Notes: generated by a model not told the origin, from the letters alone. DNA of 64,000 nucleotides from Citrobacter amalonaticus (GCF_018252635.1 NZ_JAGTXM010000005.1:402473-466472), one strand, 5' to 3'. Shown: positions 32,629-44,241, counted from the stretch's first letter. Program-made: numbers and translations.

Positions 32629-32955
32629 TTAACTACGCAATTGCACGATGCCGTCTTTTACGCGTGCCTCGTAGTGTGCAACGGAATGATTTTCGTCCTC
32701 CATGCACAGGCCATCGCTCAGACGGAAGCGTTGTTTTTTTAACGGGCTGGCGACCCACAATTCGCCCTGATGCTCCGCAATCAGTCCTCGTGACAGCACG
32801 CTGGACTCAAAGAACGGGTCGATGTTGCTGATAGCAAACACCTGATCGCTGTGATACGGGCGGAAAATAGCGACCTGTTCCTCACCTAACAACGCGCAGA
32901 CGCCGGTTGCGGGCAGGATGTCATCAATGTGGCAGATGTTTTTCCACTGGCTCAT
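32629..32955 (-). CDS. nirD: NirD, nitrite reductase small subunit
   Basis: The product has 108 residues with a Rieske-type fold but without the CxH and CxxH ligand pairs, as usual for NirD. It is the partner of NirB in NADH-dependent reduction of nitrite to ammonium in the cytoplasm. It overlaps the nirB end by four bases. Confidence 0.96.
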   Translation of the reverse strand: MSQWKNICHIDDILPATGVCALLGEEQVAIFRPYHSDQVFAISNIDPFFESSVLSRGLIAEHQGELWVASPLKKQRFRLSDGLCMEDENHSVAHYEARVKDGIVQLRS

Positions 32956-35495
32956 GCGTTTTCCTCCACCAGAGTGACCGGGATGCGTTCGTACGGCGTG
33001 GCCGGACGATGCTGTTCACGTTCAGGCACCACCTGGACGTACGGATCGCGTTTATCGCTGTTAATGAAGTGTCTGAAACGCGTCTGGGCAGACGGTGTGT
33101 TGACGGTTTCCGTCCACTCGCAGACTACGGCTTCGCGCAGACGGGCCATCTCTTCTTCCAGATGGTCGTTCAGACCCAGCTTGTCGTCGATGATGACAGA
33201 TTTCAGGTACTCAATACCGCCTTCCAGATTGTCTAACCACGGGGCGGTACGGGTCAGCTTATCCGCCGTACGGATATAGAACATCATGAAACGGTCAAGA
33301 TACTTAAGCAGGGTTTCGCGATCGATATCTGCCGCCAGCAGGTCCGCATGACGCGGTTTCATCCCGCCATTACCGCAAACATACAGGTTCCAGCCTTTCT
33401 CGGTCGCGATGATGCCGACGTCTTTGCCCTGAGCTTCGGCACATTCACGGGTACAACCGGAAACACCGAACTTCATCTTGTGCGGAGTACGAATACCTTT
33501 GTAGCGGTTTTCCAGCTCAACGCCGAAGCCCACGCTGTCACCCACGCCGTAACGACACCAGGTGCTGCCCACGCAGGTTTTTGCCATGCGCAGCGCTTTG
33601 GCATAGGCGTGACCGGTTTCGAAACCGGCTTCAATCAGTTGGCGCCAGATTTCCGGCAGGTCATCTTTTTGCGCGCCGAACAGGCCAATACGCTGAGAAC
33701 CGGTGATTTTGGTGTAGAGATTAAATTCACGGGCGATACGACCCACGGCAACCAGACCTTCCGGCGTGATTTCACCACCGGCAGAGCGCGGGATCACGGA
33801 GTAGGTTCCGTCTTTCTGGATGTTCGCCAGGAAGTTGTCGTTGGTATCCTGCAACGGAGTATGCTGCGGTTTCAGGATGTACTCATTCCAGCAGGAGGCC
33901 AGCAGAGAACCTACGGTCGGTTTACACACTTCGCAGCCGTAACCTTTACCGTGTTTCGCCAGCAGTTCCTCGAAGGTTTTAATGCCTTCCACGCGAATCA
34001 AATGGAACAGTTCCTGGCGCGAGTACGCAAAGTGTTCGCACAGGTTGTTGTTCACTTCGATGCCCTGTTTCGCCAGTTCGGCGTTCAGTACCTGGGTAAC
34101 CAGTGGGATACAGCCGCCGCAGCCGGTACCGGCTTTGGTTTCTGCTTTCAGCGCGGCAACGGTGTGGCAGCCTTTGTTGATGGCAGCGACCAGCATGCCT
34201 TTGGTGACGTCGAAACAGGAGCAAATCTGCGCGCTGTCCGGCAGTTTATCCACGCCGATGGACGGTTTTCCGCTACCAGCATGGGCAGGCAGGATCAGCG
34301 CGTCCGGGTTTTCCGGCAGTTCGATGGCGTTCAGTACCAGTTGCAGCAGGTTGCCGTAATCGCTGGTATCCCCAACAAGTACCGCGCCGAGCAGGGTTTT
34401 GTTGTCTTCACTGACGATCAGACGTTTGTAAACCTCTTTGCTTTCGTCGAGGTAAACGTAGCTACGGGCACCCGGCGTGCGGCCATGCGCATCGCCAATA
34501 CCGCCGACATCAACGCCCAGCAGTTTCAGCTTGGCGCTCATATCCGCACCTTCAAACGTATTTTCGGTTTCAAGGATGTGGTCAACGGCGACCTGCGCCA
34601 TTTTGTAACCGGGCGCGACCAGGCCGTACACCCGGTTGTTCCAGCTTGCACATTCACCGATGGCGTAGATATCCGGGTCGGAGGTCTGACAGGCATCGTT
34701 GATCACAATCCCACCGCGTGGTGCGACTTCCAGACCACACTGGGTCGCCAGTTTATCGCGTGGGCGAATACCGGTGGAGAAGACGATGAAATCCACTTCC
34801 AGCTCGCTACCGTCGGCAAAACGCATCGTTTTACGGGCTTCAGTGCCTTGCTGGACGATCTCCTGGGTGTTTTTGCTGGTGTGTACGCGCACGCCCATGC
34901 TTTCGATCTTGCGCCGCAACTGTTCGCCGCCCATATGGTCAAGCTGTTCAGCCATCAGCATCGGGGCGAATTCAATCACGTGGGTTTCCACACCGAGATT
35001 TTTCAGCGCGCCTGCTGCTTCCAGACCTAACAAACCGCCGCCGACGACCGCCCCACGCTTGCTGCGGCGAGCGCAGGATTCAATCGCGTTGAGGTCTTCA
35101 ATGGTGCGATAAACGAAGCAGTCCTGGGTTTCGGAACCTTTAATCGGCGGGATCCACGGATAAGAACCCGTCGCCATGATTAGCTTGTCGTAATAAACCG
35201 TACGGCCCGCGCTGGAGTGAATCACTTTTTCCTGGCGGTTGATGGTAATCGCACGTTCGCCGACCAGCACGTTAACGCCGTGCTTTTCGTAAAATCCTTC
35301 GCGGACCAAAGACAGTTCTTCAGCGGTGTGATGTGAGAAGTAGGATGACAGGTGCACACGGTCGTATGCTTTGCGGGGTTCTTCGCAGAAAACAGTAATA
35401 TCAAAATTGGCAGCGTCGGATTTATCAAGAAGGTCCTCAATAAAGCGATGGCCGACCATACCATTACCGATAATAGCGAGTCTGACTTTGCTCAT
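32952..35495 (-). CDS. nirB: NirB, NADH-dependent nitrite reductase large subunit
   Basis: The product has 847 residues. The N-terminal FAD/NADH module has IGNGMVGHRF. A BFD-like [2Fe-2S] segment follows (CSCFDVTKG ... GTGCGGC, then GYGCEVCKP). The C-terminal sulfite/nitrite reductase half carries the siroheme-[4Fe-4S] cysteines in CVGSTWC and CTREC. It reduces nitrite to ammonium with six electrons during anaerobic growth. FNR and NarL/NarP sites lie upstream. Confidence 0.98.
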   Translation of the reverse strand: MSKVRLAIIGNGMVGHRFIEDLLDKSDAANFDITVFCEEPRKAYDRVHLSSYFSHHTAEELSLVREGFYEKHGVNVLVGERAITINRQEKVIHSSAGRTVYYDKLIMATGSYPWIPPIKGSETQDCFVYRTIEDLNAIESCARRSKRGAVVGGGLLGLEAAGALKNLGVETHVIEFAPMLMAEQLDHMGGEQLRRKIESMGVRVHTSKNTQEIVQQGTEARKTMRFADGSELEVDFIVFSTGIRPRDKLATQCGLEVAPRGGIVINDACQTSDPDIYAIGECASWNNRVYGLVAPGYKMAQVAVDHILETENTFEGADMSAKLKLLGVDVGGIGDAHGRTPGARSYVYLDESKEVYKRLIVSEDNKTLLGAVLVGDTSDYGNLLQLVLNAIELPENPDALILPAHAGSGKPSIGVDKLPDSAQICSCFDVTKGMLVAAINKGCHTVAALKAETKAGTGCGGCIPLVTQVLNAELAKQGIEVNNNLCEHFAYSRQELFHLIRVEGIKTFEELLAKHGKGYGCEVCKPTVGSLLASCWNEYILKPQHTPLQDTNDNFLANIQKDGTYSVIPRSAGGEITPEGLVAVGRIAREFNLYTKITGSQRIGLFGAQKDDLPEIWRQLIEAGFETGHAYAKALRMAKTCVGSTWCRYGVGDSVGFGVELENRYKGIRTPHKMKFGVSGCTRECAEAQGKDVGIIATEKGWNLYVCGNGGMKPRHADLLAADIDRETLLKYLDRFMMFYIRTADKLTRTAPWLDNLEGGIEYLKSVIIDDKLGLNDHLEEEMARLREAVVCEWTETVNTPSAQTRFRHFINSDKRDPYVQVVPEREQHRPATPYERIPVTLVEENA

Positions 35496-35553
35496 TTTTG
35501 CCTCGATTTCTTTTCTATTACTGCCTACCTTAACGATTCAGCACCCCCACTTA

Positions 35554-35567
35554 TTGATGCAAATCAA
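35554..35567. promoter_or_regulatory. FNR site of the nirB promoter
   Basis: TTGAT-GCAA-ATCAA is a perfect FNR consensus. Placing it at -41.5 puts the start of transcription near 35519, about 24 bases before the nirB ATG, with TAAGGT as a -10 box on the minus strand. Confidence 0.9.
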
Positions 35568-35580
35568 ATTCACCTTTATA

Positions 35581-35596
35581 TACCTCTTAAGGAGTA
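35581..35596. promoter_or_regulatory. NarL/NarP 7-2-7 site of the nirB promoter
   Basis: TACCTCT-TA-AGGAGTA is an inverted pair of NarL heptamers. Its centre is 28 bases upstream of the FNR centre, i.e. at -69.5, the spacing known for K-12 nirB where NarL/NarP displaces IHF to activate. Confidence 0.85.
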
Positions 35597-35748
35597 TATT
35601 GCTGATTTGACAGCATTTTCTTAAGTTGTGGAAATATCAGACTTTTCGCGATTGTACGAATAACGTACAAAATGAGGGGTTTTTAGCGGAGGAGGGCTAC
35701 CACTAAAGATTGGGGACGACATCGTTCGAGCAAGGGATGCGGTAAAAG

Positions 35749-35780
35749 GCCGGATAAGACGTAACGCGTCGTTATCCGGC
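35749..35780. repeat. REP palindrome downstream of tsgA
   Basis: GCCGGATAAGACG and CGTCGTTATCCGGC form a long hairpin nine bases past the tsgA stop. It is a single REP unit that may also act as transcription end for tsgA. Confidence 0.8.
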
Positions 35781-35788
35781 AAAAAACA

Positions 35789-36970
35789 TTACTGTGCTGT
35801 CGGGGCGTCATGCTGACGATGACGGGTCACAAAACCGAGGATAAAGCACATCACGAAGACGATGGCGTACAGGCCATTCGCGGTGAGCAAGGCCGCCTGA
35901 GGGCCGCTGTGTGCCACGATAGGACCGGTGACGACGAACGTCAGCATGGTACCGATGGTGCCGCAGGTCAGGACGAAGTTAACCAGTTTTGGTGAGGCGA
36001 CGCGGGTCTGCTGCGAACCCAGGGTAATGATAGTGGTATAGATTGCGCTGGAGAAAAAGCCGAGAGCCAGAATAAACCACGGCATATGTTCAGGCGTACC
36101 GGTAATGAACAGATACATCAGCACGCTAGCCAGTGCCGCCAGTACGGTCAGAATGCGCTGTAAGTCGAAGAAACGCAGAATGAAACTGAAAGCCCACATC
36201 CCGAACATGTACGACATCCAGAAGTTGCTAACCAGCGTACCGGCATCATTCAGGCTCATGCCGAGACCTTTTGCATATTCGGGTACCCAGGAGATAAAGC
36301 CCAACTGACCGAGGATATAGCACAGCGCGGCAATAGACAGGAACAGGACGCCGATCCCCCATTTCTCTTTTACCACAGGCGTGTCGCTTTGTGAGGCATG
36401 TTTGCCCAGCGGCGGGAATTCACAGCCGAAGGTCAGAAGGAAAATAGCGACATAGACCAGACCGATGCAGGCGTAAACCCAGTACCATTCGATGCTACGT
36501 GCCAGCAGGAACGCTGCGACCATCGGGAAAATCATCCCTGCCATGCTGAAGAAGGAGTCGGTAAACAGCAGGCGTGAACCACGCTGGCGACCTTCGTACA
36601 TCTGGGTAATCAGGAACGTACCGATCGACATCGTTATTCCGCTGACCAGTCCCAGCACAAACATTGCGGCGGAAAACAGCGCCAGGCTATGGCTGAACAT
36701 CAGACCGGCGACGGCCAACACCATCAGGATAAAGCCAAAACGTAATTGCGTTTTCAGCGGGATGATTTCCATCAGCCAGGCGTTCAGGAAAATGGAGATC
36801 AAAATACCGGCGTTCAGAAAAGTGAAGGTATTACTCATACTGGAAACCGGCAACTGGAAATAGTCTGCGATGTTTCCCATCACCATCCCGGTGACAATAA
36901 CCAATGCCCCGGTGAGGGCGTAGGAGAGAAAGCTGATCCATGTGAGCTTGATGCGATTGCTGTTAGTCAT
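35789..36970 (-). CDS. tsgA: TsgA, major facilitator superfamily transporter
   Basis: The product has 393 residues from the ATG at 36970 (MTNSNRIKL); a 10-codon upstream extension is unsupported. About 12 membrane helices are visible. TsgA was named in Salmonella after selenite/tellurite-linked regulation; its substrate is unknown. It sits upstream of nirB on the same strand and is divergent from ppiA. Confidence 0.93.
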   Translation of the reverse strand: MTNSNRIKLTWISFLSYALTGALVIVTGMVMGNIADYFQLPVSSMSNTFTFLNAGILISIFLNAWLMEIIPLKTQLRFGFILMVLAVAGLMFSHSLALFSAAMFVLGLVSGITMSIGTFLITQMYEGRQRGSRLLFTDSFFSMAGMIFPMVAAFLLARSIEWYWVYACIGLVYVAIFLLTFGCEFPPLGKHASQSDTPVVKEKWGIGVLFLSIAALCYILGQLGFISWVPEYAKGLGMSLNDAGTLVSNFWMSYMFGMWAFSFILRFFDLQRILTVLAALASVLMYLFITGTPEHMPWFILALGFFSSAIYTTIITLGSQQTRVASPKLVNFVLTCGTIGTMLTFVVTGPIVAHSGPQAALLTANGLYAIVFVMCFILGFVTRHRQHDAPTAQ

Positions 36971-37089
36971 GACTGGCCTGTAAATGGAAGTAAAGCGCAT
37001 TGACGGCGCTGTGAGCGGGCAGATTTTAGGCGTTTTAGTGACGTATTTAAATGTTTATTGGTAACTTCTGGATGCGTTACATATTTCAA

Positions 37090-37105
37090 TGTGATCTAAA
37101 TCACA
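37090..37105. promoter_or_regulatory. CRP site between tsgA and ppiA
   Basis: TGTGA-TCTAAA-TCACA is a perfect CRP consensus, 130 bases upstream of ppiA and 120 upstream of tsgA. ppiA of E. coli is known to have CRP-dependent promoters. Confidence 0.85.
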
Positions 37106-37190
37106 ATAATACGAAAGGCGTCGAGGTTACAGATGTTTCTGGTACGTAAAATTAGGTAAAGGGATGGCCTTGTCTCTGAAGGCTCTTTAG

Positions 37191-37808
<618 letters not shown>

Positions 37809-37817
37809 TCCCTTCTC

Positions 37818-37845
37818 ACGCGGGCTTTCATGCCCGCGTCGTTTT
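37818..37845 (+). terminator. ppiA terminator
   Basis: ACGCGGGC and GCCCGCGT form a perfect 8-bp stem with loop TTTCAT, followed by CGTTTT. Confidence 0.85.
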
Positions 37846-37915
37846 CCCTTCCCTGCGTAACCGCGTTTTGCTGCTTATACTTGTGGCAAACACGGATCAA
37901 TCAGGGAGGCGTAAA

Positions 37916-38083
37916 GTGAAAAAACTCACCGACAGGCAAAAATCCCGGCTCTGGGAACAGCAGCGTAATGTGAATTTTCAGGCCAGTCGCCGTCTTGAGG
38001 GCGTCGAAAGTCCGTTAGTCACTCTTAATGCCGCAGAGGCGCTGGCGCGTCTGGAAGAACTCCGGAGGCACTATGAGCGATAA
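37916..38083 (+). CDS. yhfG: YhfG, antitoxin-like partner of Fic
   Basis: The product has 55 residues from a GTG at 37916 preceded by GGGAGG; the protein then begins MKKLTD as in K-12. It contains the class I Fic inhibitory motif S-x-x-x-E-G (Ser24-Glu28-Gly29 in SRRLEG), by which such antitoxins block ATP binding of their Fic partner. Its end overlaps fic by 11 bases, a typical antitoxin-toxin layout. Confidence 0.9.
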   Translation: MKKLTDRQKSRLWEQQRNVNFQASRRLEGVESPLVTLNAAEALARLEELRRHYER

Positions 38084-38675
38084 AATTGGCGACGACCGCG
38101 ATCCGTATCTCTACCCCGGACTGAACGTGATGCGTAACCGCCTGGGGATCCATCAGGTCGGGCGTCTGGAGCAGGCGGCTTACGAACTGACCGCGCTGCG
38201 TGCAGCGACCATCGAACTGGGCCCATCGAAGCGCGGGTTACCTCATCTGTGTGCGATTCATCGTCAACTTTACCAGGACGTTTTTGACTGGGCGGGTCAT
38301 CTGCGTGAAGTGGATATCTATCAGGGAGATACCCGCTTTTGCCATTTCGCTTATATCGAAAAAGAGGGCAATGCCCTGATGCAGGATCTGGAAGAAGAGA
38401 ACTACCTGATGGGGTTGCCGAAAGAGAAGTTCGTCAACCGCCTTGCGCATTATTATTGTGAGATCAACGTGCTACATCCATTTCGTCTCGGCAGCGGCAT
38501 GGCGCAGCGGATCTTCTTTGAACAACTGGCTATTCATGCTGGTTATCTTCTTCACTGGGGAGATGTGCCGGTGGCGGAGTGGAATCGGGCGAATCAGGAG
38601 GGGGCGATGGGCGACCTAAGCGCGTTACAGGCAATATTTCGTAAAGGGGTAAGCGAAGCCGAGGAAACTGAGTAG
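38073..38675 (+). CDS. fic: Fic, Fido-domain protein with atypical active site
   Basis: The product has 200 residues from the ATG at 38073. The Fic core is clear ([24 protein letters not shown]). The catalytic loop reads [12 protein letters not shown], whereas active AMP-transferases have HPFx(D/E)GN(G/K)R. The His is kept but the acidic residue is Leu and the Asn is Ser. K-12 Fic shows a similar deviation (HPFRVGSGLAQR). Its activity may therefore be reduced or altered. It lies between yhfG and pabA. Confidence 0.93.
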   Translation: MSDKIGDDRDPYLYPGLNVMRNRLGIHQVGRLEQAAYELTALRAATIELGPSKRGLPHLCAIHRQLYQDVFDWAGHLREVDIYQGDTRFCHFAYIEKEGNALMQDLEEENYLMGLPKEKFVNRLAHYYCEINVLHPFRLGSGMAQRIFFEQLAIHAGYLLHWGDVPVAEWNRANQEGAMGDLSALQAIFRKGVSEAEETE

Positions 38676-38706
38676 AATAGCGCGGTTTTCCTCGACCGGA
38701 GCCGTC

Positions 38707-39270
38707 ATGATCCTGCTTATCGACAACTACGATTCTTTCACCTGGAACCTCTATCAGTATTTTTGTGAGCTGGGCGCTGACGTGCGGGTTAAGCGCAATG
38801 ACGAGTTGACACTGTCGCAGATCGATGCGCTGCAACCGCAAAAAATCGTCATCTCGCCCGGCCCCTGCACCCCGGATGATGCCGGAATTTCGCTGGCGGT
38901 GATTCGCCACTACGCCGGGCGCTTGCCGATCCTGGGCGTTTGTCTGGGGCATCAGGCGATGGCGCAGGCATTTGGCGCGACCATCGTACGTGCCGCAAAA
39001 GTGATGCACGGTAAAACGTCGCCCATCCGCCATACCGGACAGGGTGTGTTTCAGGGGTTAACAAACCCGCTTACCGTCACCCGCTATCATTCACTTCTCA
39101 TCGATCCCGCCACACTCCCCGATTGCTTTGAGGTAACCGCCTGGAGCGAAACGCAGGAGATTATGGGGATCCGCCATACGGCGTGGGATCTGGAAGGTGT
39201 GCAGTTCCATCCGGAAAGTATTCTCAGCGAACAGGGACATCAGCTGCTGGCAAATTTCCTCAATCGGTGA
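38707..39270 (+). CDS. pabA: PabA, aminodeoxychorismate synthase glutaminase subunit
   Basis: The product has 187 residues of a class I glutamine amidotransferase. The triad is Cys79 in GVCLGHQ plus His and Glu in FHPES. It delivers ammonia to PabB for 4-amino-4-deoxychorismate, the p-aminobenzoate/folate precursor. It lies 31 bases after fic. Confidence 0.97.
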   Translation: MILLIDNYDSFTWNLYQYFCELGADVRVKRNDELTLSQIDALQPQKIVISPGPCTPDDAGISLAVIRHYAGRLPILGVCLGHQAMAQAFGATIVRAAKVMHGKTSPIRHTGQGVFQGLTNPLTVTRYHSLLIDPATLPDCFEVTAWSETQEIMGIRHTAWDLEGVQFHPESILSEQGHQLLANFLNR

Positions 39271-39286
39271 TTTGTGGTTGCTATCT

Positions 39287-39325
39287 AGTGATTTTTTATG
39301 CATATTTTGTGATTATATTTTCACA
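39287..39325. promoter_or_regulatory. Paired ARG boxes upstream of argD
   Basis: Two ArgR-like cores, TGATTTTTTATGCA (39289-39302) and TGATTATATTTTCA (39310-39323), are 21 bases centre to centre, i.e. two 18-bp boxes with a 3-bp gap. This is the standard ArgR hexamer spacing, and each core has about two mismatches from TGAAT-N4-ATTCA. Confidence 0.7.
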
Positions 39326-39340
39326 TTCATTTTTGCGTAA

Positions 39341-40573
<1,233 letters not shown>

Positions 40574-40576
40574 AAT

Positions 40577-40653
40577 GCCGGATGCGCTATCGCTTATCCG
40601 GCCTACGATAAGCACACCAGTAGGCCGGATAAGGCGTTACGTCGCCATCCGGC
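40577..40653. repeat. BIME between argD and yhfK
   Basis: Two inverted REP units, GCCGGATGCGC...GCTTATCCGGC (40577-40602) and GCCGGATAAGG...CGCCATCCGGC (40624-40653), are joined by a short linker that contains the complementary GGCCTAC and GTAGGCC. They lie between convergent genes. Confidence 0.88.
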
Positions 40654-40661
40654 AATCAGTG

Positions 40662-42749
40662 TCAACCCCGCATATCCCGCAAGCTGCGGCTGAGCCAGAT
40701 CCCATGGTGAGGTCGCTGACGCCATGCCACCGACGAGATAGTGTGCATGGTATTCAGGTGACCAATAACGCGCTGCAGATGCTGTTCGAGGGTACTTAAC
40801 GGTCCGTGGGAAAGCATTTCTGGCGCTTCCAGAATATTCACATCCCCTGAGCTGCCTGGTCCGTCATACTCCAGCCGTTGCTGACAGCGTTGCAGCGCAA
40901 TTTCACACGATTGCAGATATCGCTGCGCCAGGTCCGGCGTCAGCATCGTATGCTCACGTGCCAGCGTGGTCATGGCATTGATATGTTCGACGATAAACTG
41001 ACTGTGCGTCACCCACAGCTTCATATCTTCCAGGTAATGGGTGTTAAAACCAGGTTCCTGCATCGCCTGATTGAGCGAGTTGAACAACGTATTGTGCGCC
41101 TGGTTGACTCGCATACGTTGCCAGGCGAGCGGCGTGGGTTGCGGATCGGCGCTGAGAATCAGACGAATGGCTTCTTGATCGGCCTCCAGCGCGTCATGGG
41201 CATTTTTACGCAACAGTCCACTCTGCCACTGCGGCCACAGCCAGACGGTACCGCCAAACGCAATCAGGCAGCCTATCACCGTATCGACAAATCGCGGAAT
41301 GATGAACTGCTCGCCGTCCAGTGTCAGGAGTTGCAGGGTATATACCGCCGTGACGGTAAATCCAACCGTCGCCCAGCCGTAGTTTTTACGGATGGTCAGA
41401 TAGCTGACCAGGGTGATCACCAGCATCAGGGCCAGCGTATATCCCTCCGGAATATGAAAGTGCAGCGTCACGCCTGCGATAATCAGCCCCACCAGCGTTC
41501 CCGCTGAACGGTGCAGAATACGCACGCGGGTGGCGCCGTAGCCGTTTTGCGTCACAAACAACACCGTCATCAGGATCCAGTAAGGTTTCGGCAGATGGAG
41601 CGCGGTTCCCATCAGACTGGCGATACTGAGCATGACGCTGATCCGTCCGGCGTTACGTAGCGCCGGAGATTTTAGCGAGAGATAGTTTTTCAACGCAGGC
41701 AGCAGCGGTAACCGACGCTGTTTATCGGCCATCAGATCGCGGGCGTATAACGGGCGCTGGGTACGAAGCACGCGGGCGATACGGCTGAAGTGCCAGTAAC
41801 AGAACTGCCCGACGGGGTTATCCGGATGCTGATGAGCAATTTTTTCCAGCGCGCCAATCTGCTTTTGCATGGTGAACCGTGTTGGCAGCCGGTGATACAG
41901 AATGTCATCCGCCAGTACGCGCAGACGAGCGGCGACCGTTTGCGCATTCCAGCGAATCACCTGTTCAGCGTGGCTGCGCTCAACCAGCTTTTGCACCTCT
42001 TCCGGCTGATGCAGACTGACGGAGATGTGTTCTTGCAGATCCAGCGCTTCCTGAAAGGCGCGCAGCATCCGCTTGTAATCATTATTGTGATGGGCCGACA
42101 GCATGTGCATCTGCTGATAGCACTGGGTGATAAGGTCGACGGCTTTCTGCTGGCGCACCAAAAGCGGCGGCAGGGCTTTTTCTGGATCGGTATGCTGGGT
42201 CAGCATGCTGTATTTAGCTTCGCAGTAATCCGCCAGTTCCCGATATAACAGACTCAGCGACTCGCGCAGCGGCTGTTCGCGCCAGAGCCAAAACCAGAAC
42301 CAGTTAAACAACCCGTACCATAACGTGCCGAGCGCGTAGATTAGCAGAGGCTCCCAGACTGGCATATTTCCCGCAAGGCTCAGTGTGAAAATCGCCGCAA
42401 TCAGCGAGGCGGGAAGCAAGCGAGCGTGAAGGGAGCTCAATTCTGCGGTGACGCCGAGCGTAAGCGTCAGGCCGGTCAGGATCAGGGGTAACGGCACCGC
42501 CTGCGCCAGTAGCAACTGCATGATCAGGCTACAGCCAGCAAACAGCGACGCACCGATAATCAGGCGTTTGAAAAAGCGTTTGTGCGGAGTATCAAGCCCG
42601 GCAATGTTGCAGCAGGCGGGAACCAGAGAGAAGAGCAGGCCCAGATGTAGCTGCCCAATGATGAGGCCGACGGCCACGGGCAAACAGAGCACCAGCGTTT
42701 GACGTAGTGCATAGTTGATTTCTGGGTGATAAATCAGTCTGCGCCACAT
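40662..42749 (-). CDS. yhfK: YhfK, FUSC-family inner-membrane protein
   Basis: The product has 695 residues from the ATG at 42749 (MWRRLIYHP, as in K-12). Two clusters of membrane helices (about 15-145 and 375-500) are each followed by a cytoplasmic helical domain. This is the FUSC/aromatic acid exporter layout (YccS/YhfK family); the substrate is unknown. The ATG lies just past the crp terminator and has no visible Shine-Dalgarno sequence. A TTG two codons upstream is no better. Confidence 0.92.
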   Translation of the reverse strand: MWRRLIYHPEINYALRQTLVLCLPVAVGLIIGQLHLGLLFSLVPACCNIAGLDTPHKRFFKRLIIGASLFAGCSLIMQLLLAQAVPLPLILTGLTLTLGVTAELSSLHARLLPASLIAAIFTLSLAGNMPVWEPLLIYALGTLWYGLFNWFWFWLWREQPLRESLSLLYRELADYCEAKYSMLTQHTDPEKALPPLLVRQQKAVDLITQCYQQMHMLSAHHNNDYKRMLRAFQEALDLQEHISVSLHQPEEVQKLVERSHAEQVIRWNAQTVAARLRVLADDILYHRLPTRFTMQKQIGALEKIAHQHPDNPVGQFCYWHFSRIARVLRTQRPLYARDLMADKQRRLPLLPALKNYLSLKSPALRNAGRISVMLSIASLMGTALHLPKPYWILMTVLFVTQNGYGATRVRILHRSAGTLVGLIIAGVTLHFHIPEGYTLALMLVITLVSYLTIRKNYGWATVGFTVTAVYTLQLLTLDGEQFIIPRFVDTVIGCLIAFGGTVWLWPQWQSGLLRKNAHDALEADQEAIRLILSADPQPTPLAWQRMRVNQAHNTLFNSLNQAMQEPGFNTHYLEDMKLWVTHSQFIVEHINAMTTLAREHTMLTPDLAQRYLQSCEIALQRCQQRLEYDGPGSSGDVNILEAPEMLSHGPLSTLEQHLQRVIGHLNTMHTISSVAWRQRPHHGIWLSRSLRDMRG

Positions 42750-42750
42750 T

Positions 42751-42791
42751 GGCAAAACAAAAATGACGCACTACCGAGTAGCGCGTCATTT
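42751..42791 (-). terminator. crp terminator
   Basis: AAATGACGC (42761-42769) pairs with GCGTCATTT (42783-42791) around a 13-base loop. On the minus strand it is followed by a TTTTGTTTTG tract reaching the yhfK start. Confidence 0.85.
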
Positions 42792-42800
42792 CCGATGAGA

Positions 42801-43433
42801 TTAACGAGTGCCGTAAACGACGATCGTTTTACCGTGAGCGGAGATCAGGTTTTGATCTTCCAGCATCTTCAGAATACGACCAACGGTTTCGCGAGAGCAG
42901 CCAACGATCTGACCAATCTCCTGGCGAGTGATTTTGATCTGCATACCGTCCGGGTGGGTCATCGCATCAGGTTGTTTCGCCAGATTCAGCAGCGTCTGGG
43001 CGATACGACCGGTTACGTCGAGGAAGGCCAGGTTACCGACTTTCTCTGACGTGACTTGCAGGCGGCGAGCCATTTGGGAAGAGAGGCGCATCAGAATATC
43101 GGGGTTCACCTGGATCAACTGGCGGAATTTCTTGTAGGAAATCTCAGCCACTTCACACGCTGTTTTCGCTCGAACCCATGCGCTACGTTCCTGGCCTTCT
43201 TCAAACAGGCCCAGTTCGCCAATAAAATCACCCTGATTCAGATAAGAAAGGATCATTTCTTTCCCTTCCTCATCCTTAATCAACACTGCCACTGAGCCCT
43301 TAACGATGTAGTACAACGTTTCCGCTTTTTCACCCTGGTGAATCAGCGTGCTCTTGGACGGGTACTTATGAATGTGGCAATGAGACAAGAACCATTCAAG
43401 TGTCGGGTCTGTTTGCGGTTTGCCAAGCACCAT
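42801..43433 (-). CDS. crp: CRP, cAMP receptor protein
   Basis: The product has 210 residues. The N-terminal cAMP-binding beta roll includes [20 protein letters not shown], followed by the long C helix and an HTH whose recognition helix is [13 protein letters not shown]. By recall it differs from K-12 CRP only at residue 119 counting Met (Ser for Ala). It is the global carbon regulator; several CRP-like sites in this window (pckA, ppiA) are likely targets. Confidence 0.99.
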   Translation of the reverse strand: MVLGKPQTDPTLEWFLSHCHIHKYPSKSTLIHQGEKAETLYYIVKGSVAVLIKDEEGKEMILSYLNQGDFIGELGLFEEGQERSAWVRAKTACEVAEISYKKFRQLIQVNPDILMRLSSQMARRLQVTSEKVGNLAFLDVTGRIAQTLLNLAKQPDAMTHPDGMQIKITRQEIGQIVGCSRETVGRILKMLEDQNLISAHGKTIVVYGTR

Positions 43434-43740
43434 GCGCGATTATCCTCTGTTATAAGCTGTCTCCAGAGCCAAAAAATGCCGCTGTCTCTGGGGTTGCAAA
43501 AATGTGCTTCCCGCGTCCTGGGAAGAGGCTGTCAAAAACAAACTGCAGCCTTTAATGTGAAGTCCTCTGCATACATGCAGTACATCAATGTATTACTGTA
43601 GCATCCTGACTGTTTTAGCATAGCTTTAGCCGTGTGTCTCCTGGTGTCTCGCTTCAGCATGACGGAGGTCGCCTTCCGTTGCGAGAATTGTTATGTACGC
43701 GTAATCTGTCAGGAAAATTGACGCACTGGAGTTAAAAAAT
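43434..43740. other. crp-yhfA divergent regulatory region
   Basis: These 307 bases hold no gene. They include the crp leader and promoter and a perfect palindrome CTGCAT-AC-ATGCAG at 43567-43580. Autoregulatory CRP sites are known here in K-12, but I cannot place a strong consensus by eye. Confidence 0.5.
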
Positions 43741-44145
43741 ATGCAAGCGCGTGTTAAATGGGTTGAGGGGTTAACCTTCCTGGGTGAGTCAGCTTCCGGA
43801 CACCAGATTTTGATGGACGGTAACTCTGGTGATAAAGCGCCGAGTCCGATGGAAATGGTGCTGATGGCGGCAGGCGGTTGCAGCGCAATTGACGTGGTTT
43901 CTATCCTGCAAAAAGGCCGTCAGGATGTGACGAACTGCGAAGTGAAACTGACGTCGGAACGTCGCGAAGAGGCGCCGCGCCTGTTCACTCACATCAATCT
44001 GCACTTTATTGTCACGGGGAACGATCTGAAGGATGCCGCCGTTTCACGTGCGGTCGATCTCTCAGCAGAAAAGTATTGTTCCGTGGCGCTGATGCTGGAA
44101 AAAGCGGTCAACATTACGCATTCGTATGAAGTGATTGCTGCGTAA
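43741..44145 (+). CDS. yhfA: YhfA, OsmC-like family protein
   Basis: The product has 134 residues of the OsmC/Ohr fold. The conserved PSPMEMVLMAAGGCSAIDV helix holds one family cysteine and the second is in SAEKYCSVALML. OsmC relatives reduce organic peroxides through this cysteine pair; the activity of YhfA itself is not established. It is divergent from crp, as in K-12. Confidence 0.94.
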   Translation: MQARVKWVEGLTFLGESASGHQILMDGNSGDKAPSPMEMVLMAAGGCSAIDVVSILQKGRQDVTNCEVKLTSERREEAPRLFTHINLHFIVTGNDLKDAAVSRAVDLSAEKYCSVALMLEKAVNITHSYEVIAA

Positions 44146-44156
44146 TTTTTCATGTT

Positions 44157-44229
44157 GCCGGATGTCTGCAAAAGTCTTATTCGGCCTACAGGTTGATTTG
44201 TAGGCCCGATAAGCGAAGCGCCATCGGGC
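44157..44229. repeat. BIME between yhfA and prkB
   Basis: Two inverted REP-like units (44157-44185 and 44204-44229) are joined by complementary GGCCTACA and TGTAGGCC. They lie between convergent genes and are more diverged than the argD-yhfK BIME. Confidence 0.8.
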
Positions 44230-44241
44230 ACTTCCCATCGT

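Noticed and set aside
33348-35030. 560-codon open frame on the plus strand opposite nirB
   Set aside because: It is the antisense shadow of nirB with high-GC codon bias. It has no ribosome site, no recognisable domain, and the nirB frame is fully functional.
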